Assembly (NCBI RefSeq): GCF_001412085.1
Contig: NZ_LKEV01000002.1
Span: 1 to 64,000 of the forward strand
DNA length: 64,000 bases
Origin: Corynebacterium lowii
GTDB taxonomy: Bacteria > Actinomycetota > Actinomycetes > Mycobacteriales > Mycobacteriaceae
Direction: 5' to 3'
The notes below the pieces were generated by a model that made no database searches, was not told the origin of the DNA, and saw only the letters and a program-made list of their open reading frames with translations. Positions 9,491 to 19,567 of the stretch are shown here, one piece after another; within the stretch, counting starts at the first letter, position 1; every line of letters begins with the position of its first letter. Position numbers and translations under genes: made by a program.

Positions 9491-10684
9491 TTAGACCTGC
9501 GGGCGCCAGGTTACTCCCCCGCTATCCCCTTCACCGGAGGGATTCGGGGAGCGCACCGTGCGGGTACCGTGTTCCTCGCGCTGATCGCTTTCCGACGCCC
9601 CTGCGACCCCCGACGCCCCCGCAGCAGAAGCGGCCGAAGCACCCGGAACCCCGGCCTTGCCAGCCCGGTAGGCCGCCACCTCCTCGTTATGGCGGCGCAC
9701 CTCCTTGGTGCGGTTAGCGATACTCACCAGGATCGGGGTGGCCAGGAAAATCGAGGAGAATACGCCCTCGATCACGCCGATGAGCTGAATAAGCGCAAGA
9801 TCCTTCAGATCACCCACGCCCAGCATGCCCACGGCCACCACCAGGAGGGCCACGATGGGCAGGGCGGAGATCACGGAGGTGGAGATGGAACGCATCACCG
9901 TCTGGTTCACCGCTGCGTTGGCGGCCTCACCATAGGTTTGGGTGCGCGATCCCATGATTCCGGCGGTATTCTCCCGCACCTTATCGAACACAATCACCGT
10001 GTCATAGATGGAGAAGGAAAGCACGGTGAGCAAACCGATGATCGCAGCCGGGGAAACCTCAAATCCAAAGAGCGCGTAGATTCCGGCGATCACCACGGCG
10101 TCGATCAGCAGGGCGATCATGGCCGCCGCAGCCATCTCTCGCTTAAGCCGCACGGCGATATAGAAGAAGGCCAGCACCAGGAATACGATCATGGACATCA
10201 CCATGCGCTTGGTGATGGTAGAACCCCAGGATTCCGAGACGGTGGAATCCCCCACCGCATCCGGGGTGGCCTTACCGGCGGCGTCCTTGGGCTGGTAGGC
10301 CTCAAAGAGAGCCATGCGGGCCTGCTGAATCTGGTCCTCGCTCAGACGCTCGGAGTTGATCTCTAGCGTGGCGGTCGAACCGGAACCCACCACCTGCGTG
10401 AGCTCCGGGGTTACTCCCGTGGATTCTTCAAAGGTCTGCGCCACCTCCTCAGAGTTGAGTTCCGCTGCGGGCATGCTCATCTTGGTGCCGCCCTCGAAGT
10501 CAATGCTCATGTCGAAGCCGCGCACGCCCACCGCCGCGATGCTCAGCACCACCAGGGCGGCCGTAATCCAGTACCACAGGCGGGAACGACTGATGAAGTC
10601 AATGCCGCCCTCGCCGGTGTAGAGGCGATCAAAAAAGTTCATCTTGGGGCTCGTAGCTTGGTTGGCAGTCTCAGTGGTGCTCAT
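9491..10684 (-). CDS. secF: Protein translocase subunit SecF
   Basis: Membrane subunit that, with SecD and YajC, uses the proton-motive force to help Sec export. The 397-residue protein has a first membrane helix at about 38-58, the periplasmic SecF domain with the signature IDFEGGTKM, and five further helices in the second half (from about residue 160). A hydrophilic C-terminal extension of about 70 residues, rich in Ala, Gly and Ser, is variable among actinobacteria. The start overlaps the secD stop as ATGA, showing translational coupling. Confidence 0.96.
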   Translation of the reverse strand: MSTTETANQATSPKMNFFDRLYTGEGGIDFISRSRLWYWITAALVVLSIAAVGVRGFDMSIDFEGGTKMSMPAAELNSEEVAQTFEESTGVTPELTQVVGSGSTATLEINSERLSEDQIQQARMALFEAYQPKDAAGKATPDAVGDSTVSESWGSTITKRMVMSMIVFLVLAFFYIAVRLKREMAAAAMIALLIDAVVIAGIYALFGFEVSPAAIIGLLTVLSFSIYDTVIVFDKVRENTAGIMGSRTQTYGEAANAAVNQTVMRSISTSVISALPIVALLVVAVGMLGVGDLKDLALIQLIGVIEGVFSSIFLATPILVSIANRTKEVRRHNEEVAAYRAGKAGVPGASAASAAGASGVAGASESDQREEHGTRTVRSPNPSGEGDSGGVTWRPQV

Positions 10685-12489
10685 CGTTTCTCCTCCTCAG
10701 AAACCGCCGAGGCAGCAGCGCGACGCCCCTGCGCCAGGGCAAAAACCTTGCCCATGCCGTTAACGGCGGGCTTGGACCAGAACGGCTTGCGGGCGGCTAG
10801 TTGCATCAGCGGGGCGGTGATAAGGAAGGTCACCACCAGGTCGAACACCGTGGTCATACCCAGAGTAAAGGCAAAGCCCTTGACCTCGCCCACGGCGAGG
10901 AAGTAAATAACCACCGAGCCGATGAGCGTGACCATGTTACCGGTAATCACCGTGCGCTTAGCGCGGTCCCAGCCGCGGTGCGTGGCCGAACGGAAGGTAT
11001 GCCCCTCACGCACCTCATCCTTAATCCTCTCGTAGATCACCACGAAGGAGTCCGCCGTGGCACCCAGGCCGATAATGAGGCCCGCGATGCCGGAGAGGTC
11101 CAGGGAGTAATCCACCCAGCGACCCAGCAGCACCAGGGAACCGTACACGATGATGCCCGAGCACAGAAGGGTGAACAGGGAAATGAGGCCGTACAGGCGG
11201 TAATACGCGAACACGAAGATCACGATGGCCGCCATGCCCACCGCACCCGCGATGAGGCCGGCCTTGAGGGAGGCCTCACCCAGGGAGGCCGGAATCGTCT
11301 CCGTGGTGCCGCCCGATTCGCCGTTTTCTCCGGCGAAGGAGAGCGGCAGGGCGCCGTAGCGCAGGTTATTGGCCAGCGTCTGGGCCTCTTCCTGGGTGAA
11401 GTTACCCGTGATGGAGGTGGCGCTGCCCACGGGGGTGGCTTCCTGGATATTCGGTGCGGAGATCACCTGGGAATCCAGGGTAATAGCCACTTGTTGTCCC
11501 GTGTACTGATCCGTGAGCTTGGCCCAGGTTTCCGAGCCACCGCCGGTGGCAAAGGCAAAGCTGATCTGCATTTGCCCCTGTTGGGAGTCATAGCCACCAA
11601 AGATTTGCTTGCTCGTATCAATCTGCGCACCGGAAAGGCGCGTGCCGTCCTCGCCCGCCTGGCCTTCGAGCACCGGGGCGGGATCGAGCAGCATCACGCC
11701 ATTGGCTCCGGGCACGCCGGTTTGCATGCTGGGATCGCAGGTCACCAGGGGCTTAGCGGGGTCATCGGTGCCCTGAAGAGGGTCGATGGAACCATCGCAG
11801 GTGAGCAGGGTGCTGGCGGCCAATTGCGCCGTGGGGTCCTCAGACTGACGATCGGAGCGCAGCACCTCCGTGAGTTCCTGGCGGCGCTCGGTGGCCTCGA
11901 TGGAGTTCTCGGGCTCCGGCAGCGCCGTGGCCGTGATCTCCGGGGCCGTCAGCTTCTCCTGTCCCTCGCCCACGGTGGTGTTGATATTCTCCACCATCGT
12001 CTCTATCGCGGAGGTGGCATCTTCCTTGCTGATAACGCCATACTCCACCCAGCGGTTAGCCATCTCCCCCACGGTCTTGGGGTAGGACGCAAGATCGGGG
12101 GCGCCTCCCTGTGCCACGGGGCGGAAGAGCAGCTTGGAGGTCTGCCCCAGGGCGCGCGCCTGGGCGGTGTCCTCTCCGGGCACGGTGATAACCAGGGTGT
12201 TGCCGTCGGTGATAACGGAGGCACCGCTCACGCCCATGCCGTTCACGCGGTTTTCCATGATCGTGCGAGCCTGCGCCAATTGCTCCTGCGTGGGGTCATC
12301 GCCCTGGGGCACCAGGGTCACCCGAGTACCACCCTGCAAATCAATCCCCAGCTTGGGAGTGGCGTGGCGATCACCGCTAAAGAAGATCAAGGCGTACACG
12401 ATCATCACGAGGAGGAGGAATCCCCCCATCGCTTTCTGCGGCCACGTGCGGCTCGCCTTTTTTGAAGCCCGTGCTCTGGGTGCTGACAC
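10681..12489 (-). CDS. secD: Protein translocase subunit SecD
   Basis: 602-residue partner of SecF. After one N-terminal helix (about 22-40) comes the signature LGIDLQGGTRVTL, then a large periplasmic domain with a head region extended by about 100 residues (TGVPGANGVMLLDPAPVL), as in other actinobacteria. The five-helix C-terminal block follows, with the conserved GLGATADSFVVIYERIKDE. It lies 80 bp downstream of yajC and is coupled to secF by a 4-bp overlap. The order ruvCAB-yajC-secD-secF is conserved. Confidence 0.96.
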   Translation of the reverse strand: MSAPRARASKKASRTWPQKAMGGFLLLVMIVYALIFFSGDRHATPKLGIDLQGGTRVTLVPQGDDPTQEQLAQARTIMENRVNGMGVSGASVITDGNTLVITVPGEDTAQARALGQTSKLLFRPVAQGGAPDLASYPKTVGEMANRWVEYGVISKEDATSAIETMVENINTTVGEGQEKLTAPEITATALPEPENSIEATERRQELTEVLRSDRQSEDPTAQLAASTLLTCDGSIDPLQGTDDPAKPLVTCDPSMQTGVPGANGVMLLDPAPVLEGQAGEDGTRLSGAQIDTSKQIFGGYDSQQGQMQISFAFATGGGSETWAKLTDQYTGQQVAITLDSQVISAPNIQEATPVGSATSITGNFTQEEAQTLANNLRYGALPLSFAGENGESGGTTETIPASLGEASLKAGLIAGAVGMAAIVIFVFAYYRLYGLISLFTLLCSGIIVYGSLVLLGRWVDYSLDLSGIAGLIIGLGATADSFVVIYERIKDEVREGHTFRSATHRGWDRAKRTVITGNMVTLIGSVVIYFLAVGEVKGFAFTLGMTTVFDLVVTFLITAPLMQLAARKPFWSKPAVNGMGKVFALAQGRRAAASAVSEEEKR

Positions 12490-12569
12490 TACGTATTCTC
12501 CTCATTGGCTCGCGCCCTATGAATCCAAACCAACATGGTACGTTATAGGCGGGCCACCGAGCACGCGGG

Positions 12570-12893
12570 CTACTGGTTTTCCGGGTGCTCCCGCTGCTCT
12601 AGCTTTGCGACGTCCTCCCCTGCCGCCGCGGGCTGCTCGGCATTGAGGTTGCGCACCACCGCCAAGAGTTCCCAGGTGGTGACCATTCCGGGGGCTATTT
12701 CTAGCTCCACCTGATCCCCCTGTACCGCCACCACAGTACCGTGCACGCCGGAGGCGGTGACCACCCTATCCCCCGTTGCCAAAGATTTCTGCGTGGCCAA
12801 GATCTCTTGCTGGCGCCCGCGCTGCTTGCGCACCAGGAGGATCTGCGGGATGAGAAACACCAAAAGTAAGCCAAGGATAAAGAGCATTTCCAT
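12570..12893 (-). CDS. yajC: Preprotein translocase subunit YajC
   Basis: Small single-pass membrane protein of the SecDF-YajC complex. From the ATG at 12893 (MEMLFILGLLLVFLIPQ) it has 107 residues: one N-terminal helix, then the conserved cytoplasmic domain with LATGDRVVTASGVHGTV. A GTG at 12902 and an ATG at 12887 are alternative starts; the ribosome-binding context (a G-rich stretch 10 nt before the GTG) does not decide. The gene lies 5-15 bp from the ruvB stop, so it is in the ruv operon and leads into secD. Confidence 0.9.
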   Translation of the reverse strand: MEMLFILGLLLVFLIPQILLVRKQRGRQQEILATQKSLATGDRVVTASGVHGTVVAVQGDQVELEIAPGMVTTWELLAVVRNLNAEQPAAAGEDVAKLEQREHPENQ

Positions 12894-12907
12894 GCTCTTC
12901 ACTATAA

Positions 12908-13963
12908 CTAACCCCCGATGGTGCCCTCCGGGGGTTCCAGACCCAAGTGCCGCCACGCCCGCGCCGTCGCCACGCGCCCCCGGCCCGTGCGGGCGATCAA
13001 ACCCGCGCGCACCAGATAGGGCTCGCACACCTCTTCCACCGTGGCGGATTCCTCCCCCACCGCAATGGCCAGGGTATTAACCCCCACTGGGCCACCGCCG
13101 TGGCCGCGCACCAGGGCACCAAGCACCGCCCGATCGAGGCGATCAAGGCCGAGCTCATCCACATCAAAGATCTCCAAGGCCCCCTGCGCTGCCGCCAGGT
13201 TCACGTGGCCATCGGAGCTCACTTCTGCGAAATCCCGCACGCGGCGCAACAACCTATTGGCAATGCGCGGCGTGCCCCGAGAGCGCGAGGCAATCTCCGT
13301 GGCTGCCTCGGCATCCACCGGAACGTCTAGAATCTGGGCGGCACGGGTGACCACCTTGGTCAGATCCTCCACATCGTAGAACTCCATCTGCGCGGTAAAG
13401 CCAAAGCGATCCCGCAGCGGGCCGGTGAGCATTCCCGAGCGCGTGGTGGCTCCCACCAGAGTAAAGGGGGGTAGGTCCAGAGGAATCGAGGTGGCCCCCG
13501 GCCCCTTGCCCACGATCACGTCAATGCGGAAATCCTCCATCGCCATGTACAGCATTTCCTCCGCAGGCCGGGCAATGCGGTGAATCTCGTCGATGAAGAG
13601 CACGTCACCCTCCATGAGATTGGAAAGCATGGCCGCGAGGTCCCCCGCGCGCTCCAAGGCCGGGCCGGAGGTCATGCGCAAGGAGGTGCCCAACTCCTGA
13701 GCCACGATCATCGCCATCGTGGTTTTACCCAGGCCGGGCGGCCCGGAGAGCAGCACATGATCGGGCACCACGCCGCGATTCTTTGCCCCTTGCAGCACCA
13801 GGGAGAGCTGATCGCGCACCTTTTGCTGGCCGATGAACTCCCCCAGGGACTTCGGGCGCAGGTTCTTCTCAATATCCTGTTCACCCGCATTCAACCGGGG
13901 GCTCACCTCCTGCGAGGGGCCTGGGGATTGCACCTTGAACTCGGTGCGCTCAATATCGGACAT
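12908..13963 (-). CDS. ruvB: Holliday junction branch migration helicase RuvB
   Basis: AAA+ motor that drives Holliday-junction branch migration with RuvA. The 351 residues show the Walker A motif [11 protein letters not shown] (about 69-79), Walker B FIDEIHR, the sensor region GATTRSGML and the C-terminal winged-helix domain ending in [12 protein letters not shown]. The start ATG directly follows the ruvA stop (TAAATG), and its ribosome-binding site (GGGAGGAAAGG) lies inside the end of ruvA. Confidence 0.97.
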   Translation of the reverse strand: MSDIERTEFKVQSPGPSQEVSPRLNAGEQDIEKNLRPKSLGEFIGQQKVRDQLSLVLQGAKNRGVVPDHVLLSGPPGLGKTTMAMIVAQELGTSLRMTSGPALERAGDLAAMLSNLMEGDVLFIDEIHRIARPAEEMLYMAMEDFRIDVIVGKGPGATSIPLDLPPFTLVGATTRSGMLTGPLRDRFGFTAQMEFYDVEDLTKVVTRAAQILDVPVDAEAATEIASRSRGTPRIANRLLRRVRDFAEVSSDGHVNLAAAQGALEIFDVDELGLDRLDRAVLGALVRGHGGGPVGVNTLAIAVGEESATVEEVCEPYLVRAGLIARTGRGRVATARAWRHLGLEPPEGTIGG

Positions 13964-14572
13964 TTAGCCTTTCCTCCCCAATCCGGCCAGGGCCGCGCGC
14001 AGAGCCTGCGCCGTATCCAGATCCGGCTGCTCGGCCAGTACCTGTTCCACGGCGGATTGCGCCTGCTTCTCGGGAAAACCCAGCCCCATGAGCGCCTCTA
14101 CCACCTGCGGGTGCGCGGTGGTGGGGGCGTCGATAGCCGTACTTGATTCCACCACAGGAGCCTCACCTGCAAAGTGACTCACCTTATCCTTGAGTTCCAG
14201 CACCATGCGCTCGGCCATGCGCTTACCCACGCCGGGAATCCGCTGCAATTGCTTGGTATCCCCTGCCGTAATGGCTTGGGAAAGCTCCACGGGATTCAGC
14301 ACGGATTCCGCGGCCAGGGCCAGCCGCGGCCCCAAACCGGATACGCCTTGGAGCACTCCGAACATCTCCTTGCTGGCGGCGTCGGCAAAGCCATAGAGCA
14401 CCATCGAATCATCCTTGACCGACAAGGTGGTCATCACCGTGGCCTCCTCGCCCCGGCGCAGCAGCCCCAGGGTGGCCGGGGTGGCGTGGAAGAAATACCC
14501 CACCCCCGCGCATTCGATCACGGCCCCACCGAGTTCCACACTCAGCACGGTGCCTCGCAAAGAAGCAATCAA
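13964..14572 (-). CDS. ruvA: Holliday junction branch migration protein RuvA
   Basis: 202 residues that bind and hold the four-way junction. The start is a TTG at 14572 (reads IASLRGTVL after the initiator). It is preceded at 6 nt by a near-perfect Shine-Dalgarno sequence AAGGAGGAT, which overlaps the ruvC stop. This is far better than the upstream in-frame codons. Domain I has the OB fold, domain II the two helix-hairpin-helix motifs (VSGLGPRLA, IPGVGKRMAERM), and the C-terminal domain III (about 150-200) contacts RuvB. Middle gene of ruvCAB. Confidence 0.95.
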   Translation of the reverse strand: MIASLRGTVLSVELGGAVIECAGVGYFFHATPATLGLLRRGEEATVMTTLSVKDDSMVLYGFADAASKEMFGVLQGVSGLGPRLALAAESVLNPVELSQAITAGDTKQLQRIPGVGKRMAERMVLELKDKVSHFAGEAPVVESSTAIDAPTTAHPQVVEALMGLGFPEKQAQSAVEQVLAEQPDLDTAQALRAALAGLGRKG

Positions 14573-14574
14573 CG

Positions 14575-15096
14575 TTATCCTCCTTGATATATGCGGGTGC
14601 GCTCTAGTAGGGGTGCTCGCCAGCAGTGGCACACCGCGAGCGCCAGGGCATCGGCGGCGTCGGCGGGCTTGGGGGGCTCGCTGAGCCCCAGGATTCGGGT
14701 AATCATAATGGTCATCTGGCGCTTATCGGCACGTCCGTTGCCGGATATTGCCTTTTTTACCTCGCTGGGGGTGTACATGTGCACCGGGATATTGCGCTCG
14801 GCGGCGGCGAGCACGAGCACCCCCACCGCATGCGCGGTGTGCATGACCGTGGAGACGTTACCGCGCTCAAACAAGCGCTCGATGGCCACCACGTCCGGGT
14901 GGTATTCATCCATCCATTCCGTCACGGCGTGAGAAAGGCGCAGTAGGCGCTCGGAGAGTTCCGCCCCCGTGGGAGTGCGCACCACCCCCACGGCAACGGG
15001 GAGCACGGCGCGCCCGCGGCCGGCCTGCACCAGGGAGAGGCCGCAACGGGTCAATCCGGGATCAATCCCCATCACCCGCAATCCCTCTAAGTTCAC
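14575..15096 (-). CDS. ruvC: Crossover junction endodeoxyribonuclease RuvC
   Basis: Resolvase that cuts Holliday junctions. The 173-residue RNase H-fold protein shows the first catalytic aspartate in [11 protein letters not shown] (about 9-19), the glutamate in [11 protein letters not shown] (about 74), and the C-terminal acidic pair in [12 protein letters not shown]. The end of the gene carries the ribosome-binding site of ruvA. It is the first gene of the ruvCAB-yajC-secDF unit, 138 bp downstream of yebC, with a hairpin in between. Confidence 0.96.
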   Translation of the reverse strand: MNLEGLRVMGIDPGLTRCGLSLVQAGRGRAVLPVAVGVVRTPTGAELSERLLRLSHAVTEWMDEYHPDVVAIERLFERGNVSTVMHTAHAVGVLVLAAAERNIPVHMYTPSEVKKAISGNGRADKRQMTIMITRILGLSEPPKPADAADALALAVCHCWRAPLLERTRIYQGG

Positions 15097-15160
15097 GCCG
15101 CTCCTTTCCTTCGCACAGTAGCCCTTCGGCCCTTCATTTTTAGCACATAATTACGAAAAT

Positions 15161-15194
15161 CCCGGTTCCGCCGGATTACTCCGACCGAACCGGG
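15161..15194 (-). terminator. Hairpin between yebC and ruvC
   Basis: CCCGGTTC (15161-15168) and GAACCGGG (15187-15194) pair, and the loop contains a second small stem (CGGA GTAA TCCG on the minus strand). ATTTTC follows on the minus strand. It sits 40 bp beyond the yebC stop and likely ends the yebC transcript before ruvC. Confidence 0.65.
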
Positions 15195-15234
15195 CTGCAC
15201 CGGGCTGAGCCTGACTATGCCGCAGCTGCGCCGT

Positions 15235-15987
15235 TTAGGCTTCCAGCGCCGCCAATACCTCGGGGGAAAGGCTCATATTCGTGTACACGTTCTGCACATC
15301 ATCGGATTCCTCCAAGGCGTCCACCAGGCGGAAGATCTTTTTGGCGTCATCCGCTTCCAGCGGCACCTCCAGATCGGCGCGGAAATCCTGTTCCGCGTCC
15401 TCCACCTCAATATCGGCCTCTTCCAGGGCCTTCTTTACCGCCGTGGCGTCCTCGGGGGCACTGACCACCTCAAAGAGATCGCCCACGGTATTGACCTCCT
15501 CGGCACCCGCATCGAGCACCGCCATGAGCACGTCGTCCTCGCTGAGTTCTCCCTTGACCACCTGAACCACGCCCTTGCGGTTGAACATGTAGGAGACCGC
15601 GCCGGAATCAGCCATGTTGCCGCCGTTCTTGGTCATGGCAGTGCGCACCTCGGTGGCCGCGCGGTTGCGGTTATCCGTGAGACATTCAATGAGGATGGCT
15701 ACGCCGTTGGGGCCATAGCCCTCGTACATGATGGTCTGCCAATCGGCGCCACCGGCCTCTTCGCCGGAACCGCGCTTGCGGGCGCGCTCAATGTTGTCAT
15801 TGGGCACGGAGGCCTTCTTGGCCTTCTTAATCATGTCATCCAACGTGGGATTGGCCGCCGGATCGCCACCGCCCGTGCGGGCCGCTACCTCAATATTCTT
15901 GATGAGCTTGGCAAACTCCTTGCCGCGCTTAGCATCATTAGCGGCCTTCTTGTGCTTGGTGGTTGCCCATTTAGAGTGTCCTGACAT
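15235..15987 (-). CDS. yebC: YebC/PmpR-family protein
   Basis: 250-residue member of the YebC (TACO1-like) family, with the hallmark N-terminus [20 protein letters not shown], then [10 protein letters not shown] and [11 protein letters not shown]. The start at 15987 is fixed by this conserved N-terminus. Family members have been described both as DNA-binding regulators and as factors that help translation of difficult sequences. Adjacency to ruvC is the classic arrangement, but no functional link with recombination is shown by the sequence. Confidence 0.94.
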   Translation of the reverse strand: MSGHSKWATTKHKKAANDAKRGKEFAKLIKNIEVAARTGGGDPAANPTLDDMIKKAKKASVPNDNIERARKRGSGEEAGGADWQTIMYEGYGPNGVAILIECLTDNRNRAATEVRTAMTKNGGNMADSGAVSYMFNRKGVVQVVKGELSEDDVLMAVLDAGAEEVNTVGDLFEVVSAPEDATAVKKALEEADIEVEDAEQDFRADLEVPLEADDAKKIFRLVDALEESDDVQNVYTNMSLSPEVLAALEA

Positions 15988-16145
15988 CTCGTGGGTCCTT
16001 TCTCGCCGCAGTACCGCGGGCCTACCACTCGCCTGGAAAGCAGGCGAGGAGGCATCACGGCAGAGATAACGGCATCTCCGGGTATGGTTTTCCAGCTCGC
16101 CCAATTATACGCAGCCGCAGCACCTCCGGCGCGCCCCACCCCGCA

Positions 16146-16961
16146 TTAGGGTTTCTTGAGCGTGCGGGTAAGGCCCTCTTGAGCCACGGAGGCCACCAGA
16201 CGCCCCTCCTGGGTATAAATGCGCCCCGTACACAGCGCACGCCCCTCGCTGGCACTGGGGGAAATCTGATCGTAGAGCAACCACTGATCCACCCGCACCG
16301 GCTCGTGGAACCACAGCGCGTGATCCAGGCTCGCCATTTGCACCGGGTGATCGCGGTGCGGGGCCATCGCCCCATACAGAAGGGTCATATCCGACATATA
16401 CGCCAGCGCGGCGGCGTGCAGAGCCGGATCGTCCGGCAATCTCCTACTGGCGCGGAACCATAGGCGCTGGTGCCCATAGCCCTGCTCCCCGTGGTTTTCC
16501 ACCATGCGGAAATTCCAGTCATCCCAATCGTCAAAGGCCAAAAGATCGCTTTGGGGAGGCAGATATTCGCGCCCGGTGCTCAATCCCTCCGGGGAGGGCA
16601 CCTCCGGCATGGAGACGCTGTGCTGCGGGCCGGGATCACCGGGACGTCGAAAGTTCACGTTCCCCACGAACAGGGTGCGTTCCCCCTGCGCGGCGCGCAC
16701 GGCAAGGTTGCTATAACTACGCCCCCGACGCACCGGGATGACCTCCACCGTCATCCCCTCGGCGGCATCGCCACCCGATACGAAGTATCCGTGCAGGGAA
16801 TCCACCACCTTATCCTCACCCAGCGCTGCAATAGCAGCGGCGAGACTTTGCCCCACGACCTGCCCGCCAAAGGTGCGCTTTTGCTGCGTTCCCGAGGCAA
16901 TACCCTTCCAGGTATTAGCGCCGTGGGGGGCAAGGTCAAGGATCTTTTCCACGCTCTCCAT
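16146..16961 (-). CDS. tesB: Acyl-CoA thioesterase II (TesB family)
   Basis: Double-hotdog thioesterase that hydrolyses acyl-CoA to free acid and CoA. The 271 residues show the first hotdog with GTQQKRTFGGQVVGQS (about 24-39) and the second with SLDHALWFHEPV, where the aspartate matches the catalytic one of TesB. It ends with GRLVASVAQEGLTR. The location between the pimA cluster and yebC is conserved in mycobacteria (tesB2). The chain-length preference cannot be read from the sequence. Confidence 0.9.
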   Translation of the reverse strand: MESVEKILDLAPHGANTWKGIASGTQQKRTFGGQVVGQSLAAAIAALGEDKVVDSLHGYFVSGGDAAEGMTVEVIPVRRGRSYSNLAVRAAQGERTLFVGNVNFRRPGDPGPQHSVSMPEVPSPEGLSTGREYLPPQSDLLAFDDWDDWNFRMVENHGEQGYGHQRLWFRASRRLPDDPALHAAALAYMSDMTLLYGAMAPHRDHPVQMASLDHALWFHEPVRVDQWLLYDQISPSASEGRALCTGRIYTQEGRLVASVAQEGLTRTLKKP

Positions 16962-17074
16962 ATGGTGCTCCTCACATCTTTTACTTCAGCTGCTTCACAC
17001 CGTAGCGCTTTTATCACCGCCACGAGAGCATTTCGGAGACATTGCGGGCTGCTTTATTGTGCTTATCGACGCCG

Positions 17075-17545
17075 CTATGCCTCTGGTGCATGGGGAAGTT
17101 CAAAGTACACCGGTAGCGGTGCGGTTCCCCCCAGCCTCAGCGCCCGCACGACGGGGCGAGTACGCAGGGCACGAGTATCCGTTACCGCGTCATTATAAAA
17201 ACGCCAGGCCAAGCCCACCCGCGCCGAGGCATCCACCACCTGTGGGGGCAACGAACGCGAGGGTGATGAGGCGACCTTAGCCAAGGATTCTTCTAAGCGC
17301 GCCTCTAATAAAGCGCGGCGATCCAGCGAATACATGGAGTAATCCACGCTCAGAAGCTCCCGGGCTGGCGCGGCGGCCTCCGGTATCAGGGCCTCCACCA
17401 AGCTAGCGCGGCGATCCAGGCTGGCCTGCAAGTTCTGCAAAGCGGAATCCGTGCGGATATGCAGCCGATTAAGCCGCTGGGCCGTGAAATAAGCCCAGGC
17501 CACAGCCATCGTGAGCACCACGGCCAGTACTATCCACCACCCCAT
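17075..17545 (-). CDS. LemA-like single-pass membrane protein
   Basis: 156 residues. One N-terminal helix (about 3-22, WWIVLAVVLTMAVAWAYF) is followed by a mostly helical region with RLNRLHIRTDSALQNLQASL and RRALLEARLEESLAKV. This resembles the helical bundle of LemA proteins and predicts an extracytoplasmic or membrane-proximal coiled bundle. It is translationally coupled to pimA (TGATG, one base shared), so a role near phosphatidylinositol-mannoside synthesis is an inference from position only. Function unknown. Confidence 0.75.
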   Translation of the reverse strand: MGWWIVLAVVLTMAVAWAYFTAQRLNRLHIRTDSALQNLQASLDRRASLVEALIPEAAAPARELLSVDYSMYSLDRRALLEARLEESLAKVASSPSRSLPPQVVDASARVGLAWRFYNDAVTDTRALRTRPVVRALRLGGTAPLPVYFELPHAPEA

Positions 17546-18639
17546 CAGCGCACCTCCACCACGCTTCCATCCGCCACCGTTTCATACACGGCGAAAACAT
17601 CGTCAGCCACCGTGGACCAGTCATAGCGATGAGCGCGCTTCAATCCCGCGTTTACCAATCCCGCGCGCCGCTCAGAATCGCGCAATAAGAGCTCTAACTT
17701 TTCCCGCAGATCCTCGGCCGAACCATTCTTAAACAGCACGCCAGCGGGATTATCGCCCTCTGCGTCGCACACCGCAGAAAAGGCCTCCAAATCACTCGCC
17801 ACCACGGCGCACCCTGCCGCCATTGCCTCTACCAAAACAATGCCAAAACTTTCTCCCCCGGTGTTAGGAGCCACATAAATATCCGCGCGCCCCAAAATCT
17901 CCGCCTTTTCTGCATCGCTCACGCGGCCCACAAAATCCACTCCCGGCACCGTGCGCGGTTTTCCGCCCCCGATCACCGTGACCTTGACCGGCTGAGATAA
18001 GCCGTGGAGAGCGTGCAGCAAAATATCTAGCCCCTTACGGGGTTCATCAATGCGGCCCAAAAAGACAATCTCTGGCACTGTGCCCGGCGTGCGATCATCC
18101 TTCCGGGCCTGGTGATACACCTTCGTATCCACGCCATTGGGAATAAGCACAGGGTCTCCCCCCAATTGCTCCACCTGCCAGCGCCGAGCCATTTCCGATA
18201 CCGCAATACCGCCGCGTATCTTTTCCAAATACGGGCGCAATACCGGCAGCGCACACTTTAATAACCGCGATCCCGAGGCCGAGGCGTGGTACGTGGCCAC
18301 CAACGGGCCGGAGGCACACATCATCGCGGCCATAGAATAACTGGGCGAATTAGGCTCATGGATATGCAGCACATCGAAGTTGCCCCGCTGTACAAAGGCA
18401 CGCACGTTGCGGAATACCTGCGGCCCAAAAGCCAGGCGGGCCACCGAGCCGTTATAGGGAATGGGAATGGAGCCGCCGCCGCGCATCACATACTCCGGCA
18501 GTTCCGCCTCCTGAGTCGCAGGCCCCAACACCGCCACGTGATGACCACGCTTTCTCAGTATCCGCGCGAGATCCAGGATATGTGCTTGCACACCACCCGG
18601 TTCGTCAAAGGAGTAAGGGCATACGATGCCAATTCGCAT
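17545..18639 (-). CDS. pimA: Phosphatidyl-myo-inositol mannosyltransferase PimA
   Basis: GT4 glycosyltransferase that adds the first mannose from GDP-mannose to phosphatidylinositol at the inner face of the membrane. The start at 18639 (MRIGIVCPYSFDEPGGVQAH) is the conserved N-terminus; the longer reading overlaps the upstream gene. The 364 residues show the N-terminal Rossmann domain with the GGVQ loop, HIHEPNSPS, and the donor-binding EX7E motif in ESFGIVLVEAMAAG (about 278). It starts 4 bp after the acyltransferase stop and is coupled to the LemA-like gene. Confidence 0.95.
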   Translation of the reverse strand: MRIGIVCPYSFDEPGGVQAHILDLARILRKRGHHVAVLGPATQEAELPEYVMRGGGSIPIPYNGSVARLAFGPQVFRNVRAFVQRGNFDVLHIHEPNSPSYSMAAMMCASGPLVATYHASASGSRLLKCALPVLRPYLEKIRGGIAVSEMARRWQVEQLGGDPVLIPNGVDTKVYHQARKDDRTPGTVPEIVFLGRIDEPRKGLDILLHALHGLSQPVKVTVIGGGKPRTVPGVDFVGRVSDAEKAEILGRADIYVAPNTGGESFGIVLVEAMAAGCAVVASDLEAFSAVCDAEGDNPAGVLFKNGSAEDLREKLELLLRDSERRAGLVNAGLKRAHRYDWSTVADDVFAVYETVADGSVVEVR

Positions 18640-18643
18640 GTGC

Positions 18644-19534
18644 TTAGGTTTTCCCCTCTGCTCGGCGCTGCTTACGCAAAAGAACATCGCGGGGCCACAG
18701 TGGTTGCAGCATATGCCAATCCTGCGGGTGCGCGCTGATATTGCGCTCGAAGATCGACGCCACCTCTTGCACGGTGGGCTGCACCTCCCCCACCGTCACC
18801 TCTTCTGAGATGGAAAAACCCCATTCGGTTTTCCCCTCAAACCAGCAATGCACCACATGCAGGGCCGCCCCCGTTTGGCGGCATAGTTCCACCGCGCCCA
18901 CCGGCATGGACGTGGTTTCTCCAAAAAACTCTACTTCCACGCCCTTGCTCTTAATGTCTCTTTCCCCCAGCAGGCACACCACCTTGCCATTATTCAGAGC
19001 CTCCTTGAGGTGCGGGAAGGGCGGAGTATCACCGGACAGCGCAAAAATATCGAACCCCAGCTCAGAGCGATAATCCACAAAGGCATCAAAAAGGGCCTCC
19101 GGGCGCAGCCTTTCGGCCACTGTCACCACCGAGCCAAAAATATCCGTGCAATATACCCCGGCCATATCCCAGTTGCCCGAATGGGGCAATACCAAAACGG
19201 CTCCCTTGCCCTTGTTCATCGAGGAGACCAGGTATTCCTCCCCCTCCACGACGCTACGCAGATGGGGGACCAGGGCGGGATCGGCCACCTGCGAGGGAAG
19301 CCTAAAGGCCTCCATCCAATAACGGGCATAAGAGTGCATGGAGGCCCGCACGAGGTCCTTGGTAACGTTCTCCTGCCCCACCACGCGGGCTAAGTTACGG
19401 CGCAGCTGCTCCATGCCCCGGCCGTTATCGCACGCAATATCCGCACCGCGTTCAAAAAGCCACCGCGCCCATTTTTCGGGGAGGTAGCGCACCACGCGCC
19501 ACCCCGCGAGATAGCCCACCGTGCCGAGATCCAT
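18644..19534 (-). CDS. patA: Phosphatidylinositol mannoside acyltransferase (PatA-like)
   Basis: 296-residue lysophospholipid acyltransferase-fold enzyme expected to acylate the mannose of PIM1/PIM2. The HX4D active-site motif is visible as HSGNWD at about 118-123, and further family blocks are LLGERDIKSKGVEVEFFG and MPVGAVELC. There is an amphipathic N-terminus but no clear membrane helix, as in related enzymes. It lies between pgsA and pimA in the standard operon order. Confidence 0.92.
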   Translation of the reverse strand: MDLGTVGYLAGWRVVRYLPEKWARWLFERGADIACDNGRGMEQLRRNLARVVGQENVTKDLVRASMHSYARYWMEAFRLPSQVADPALVPHLRSVVEGEEYLVSSMNKGKGAVLVLPHSGNWDMAGVYCTDIFGSVVTVAERLRPEALFDAFVDYRSELGFDIFALSGDTPPFPHLKEALNNGKVVCLLGERDIKSKGVEVEFFGETTSMPVGAVELCRQTGAALHVVHCWFEGKTEWGFSISEEVTVGEVQPTVQEVASIFERNISAHPQDWHMLQPLWPRDVLLRKQRRAEGKT

Positions 19535-19567
19535 GTGCCGCCCTTTCTTCGGGTTAGTTCTGCGCGG

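Noticed and set aside
10801-12465. 554-codon plus-strand ORF
   Set aside because: It is antisense to secD in a GC-rich gene; its His/Gly/Arg-rich composition is typical of a shadow frame.
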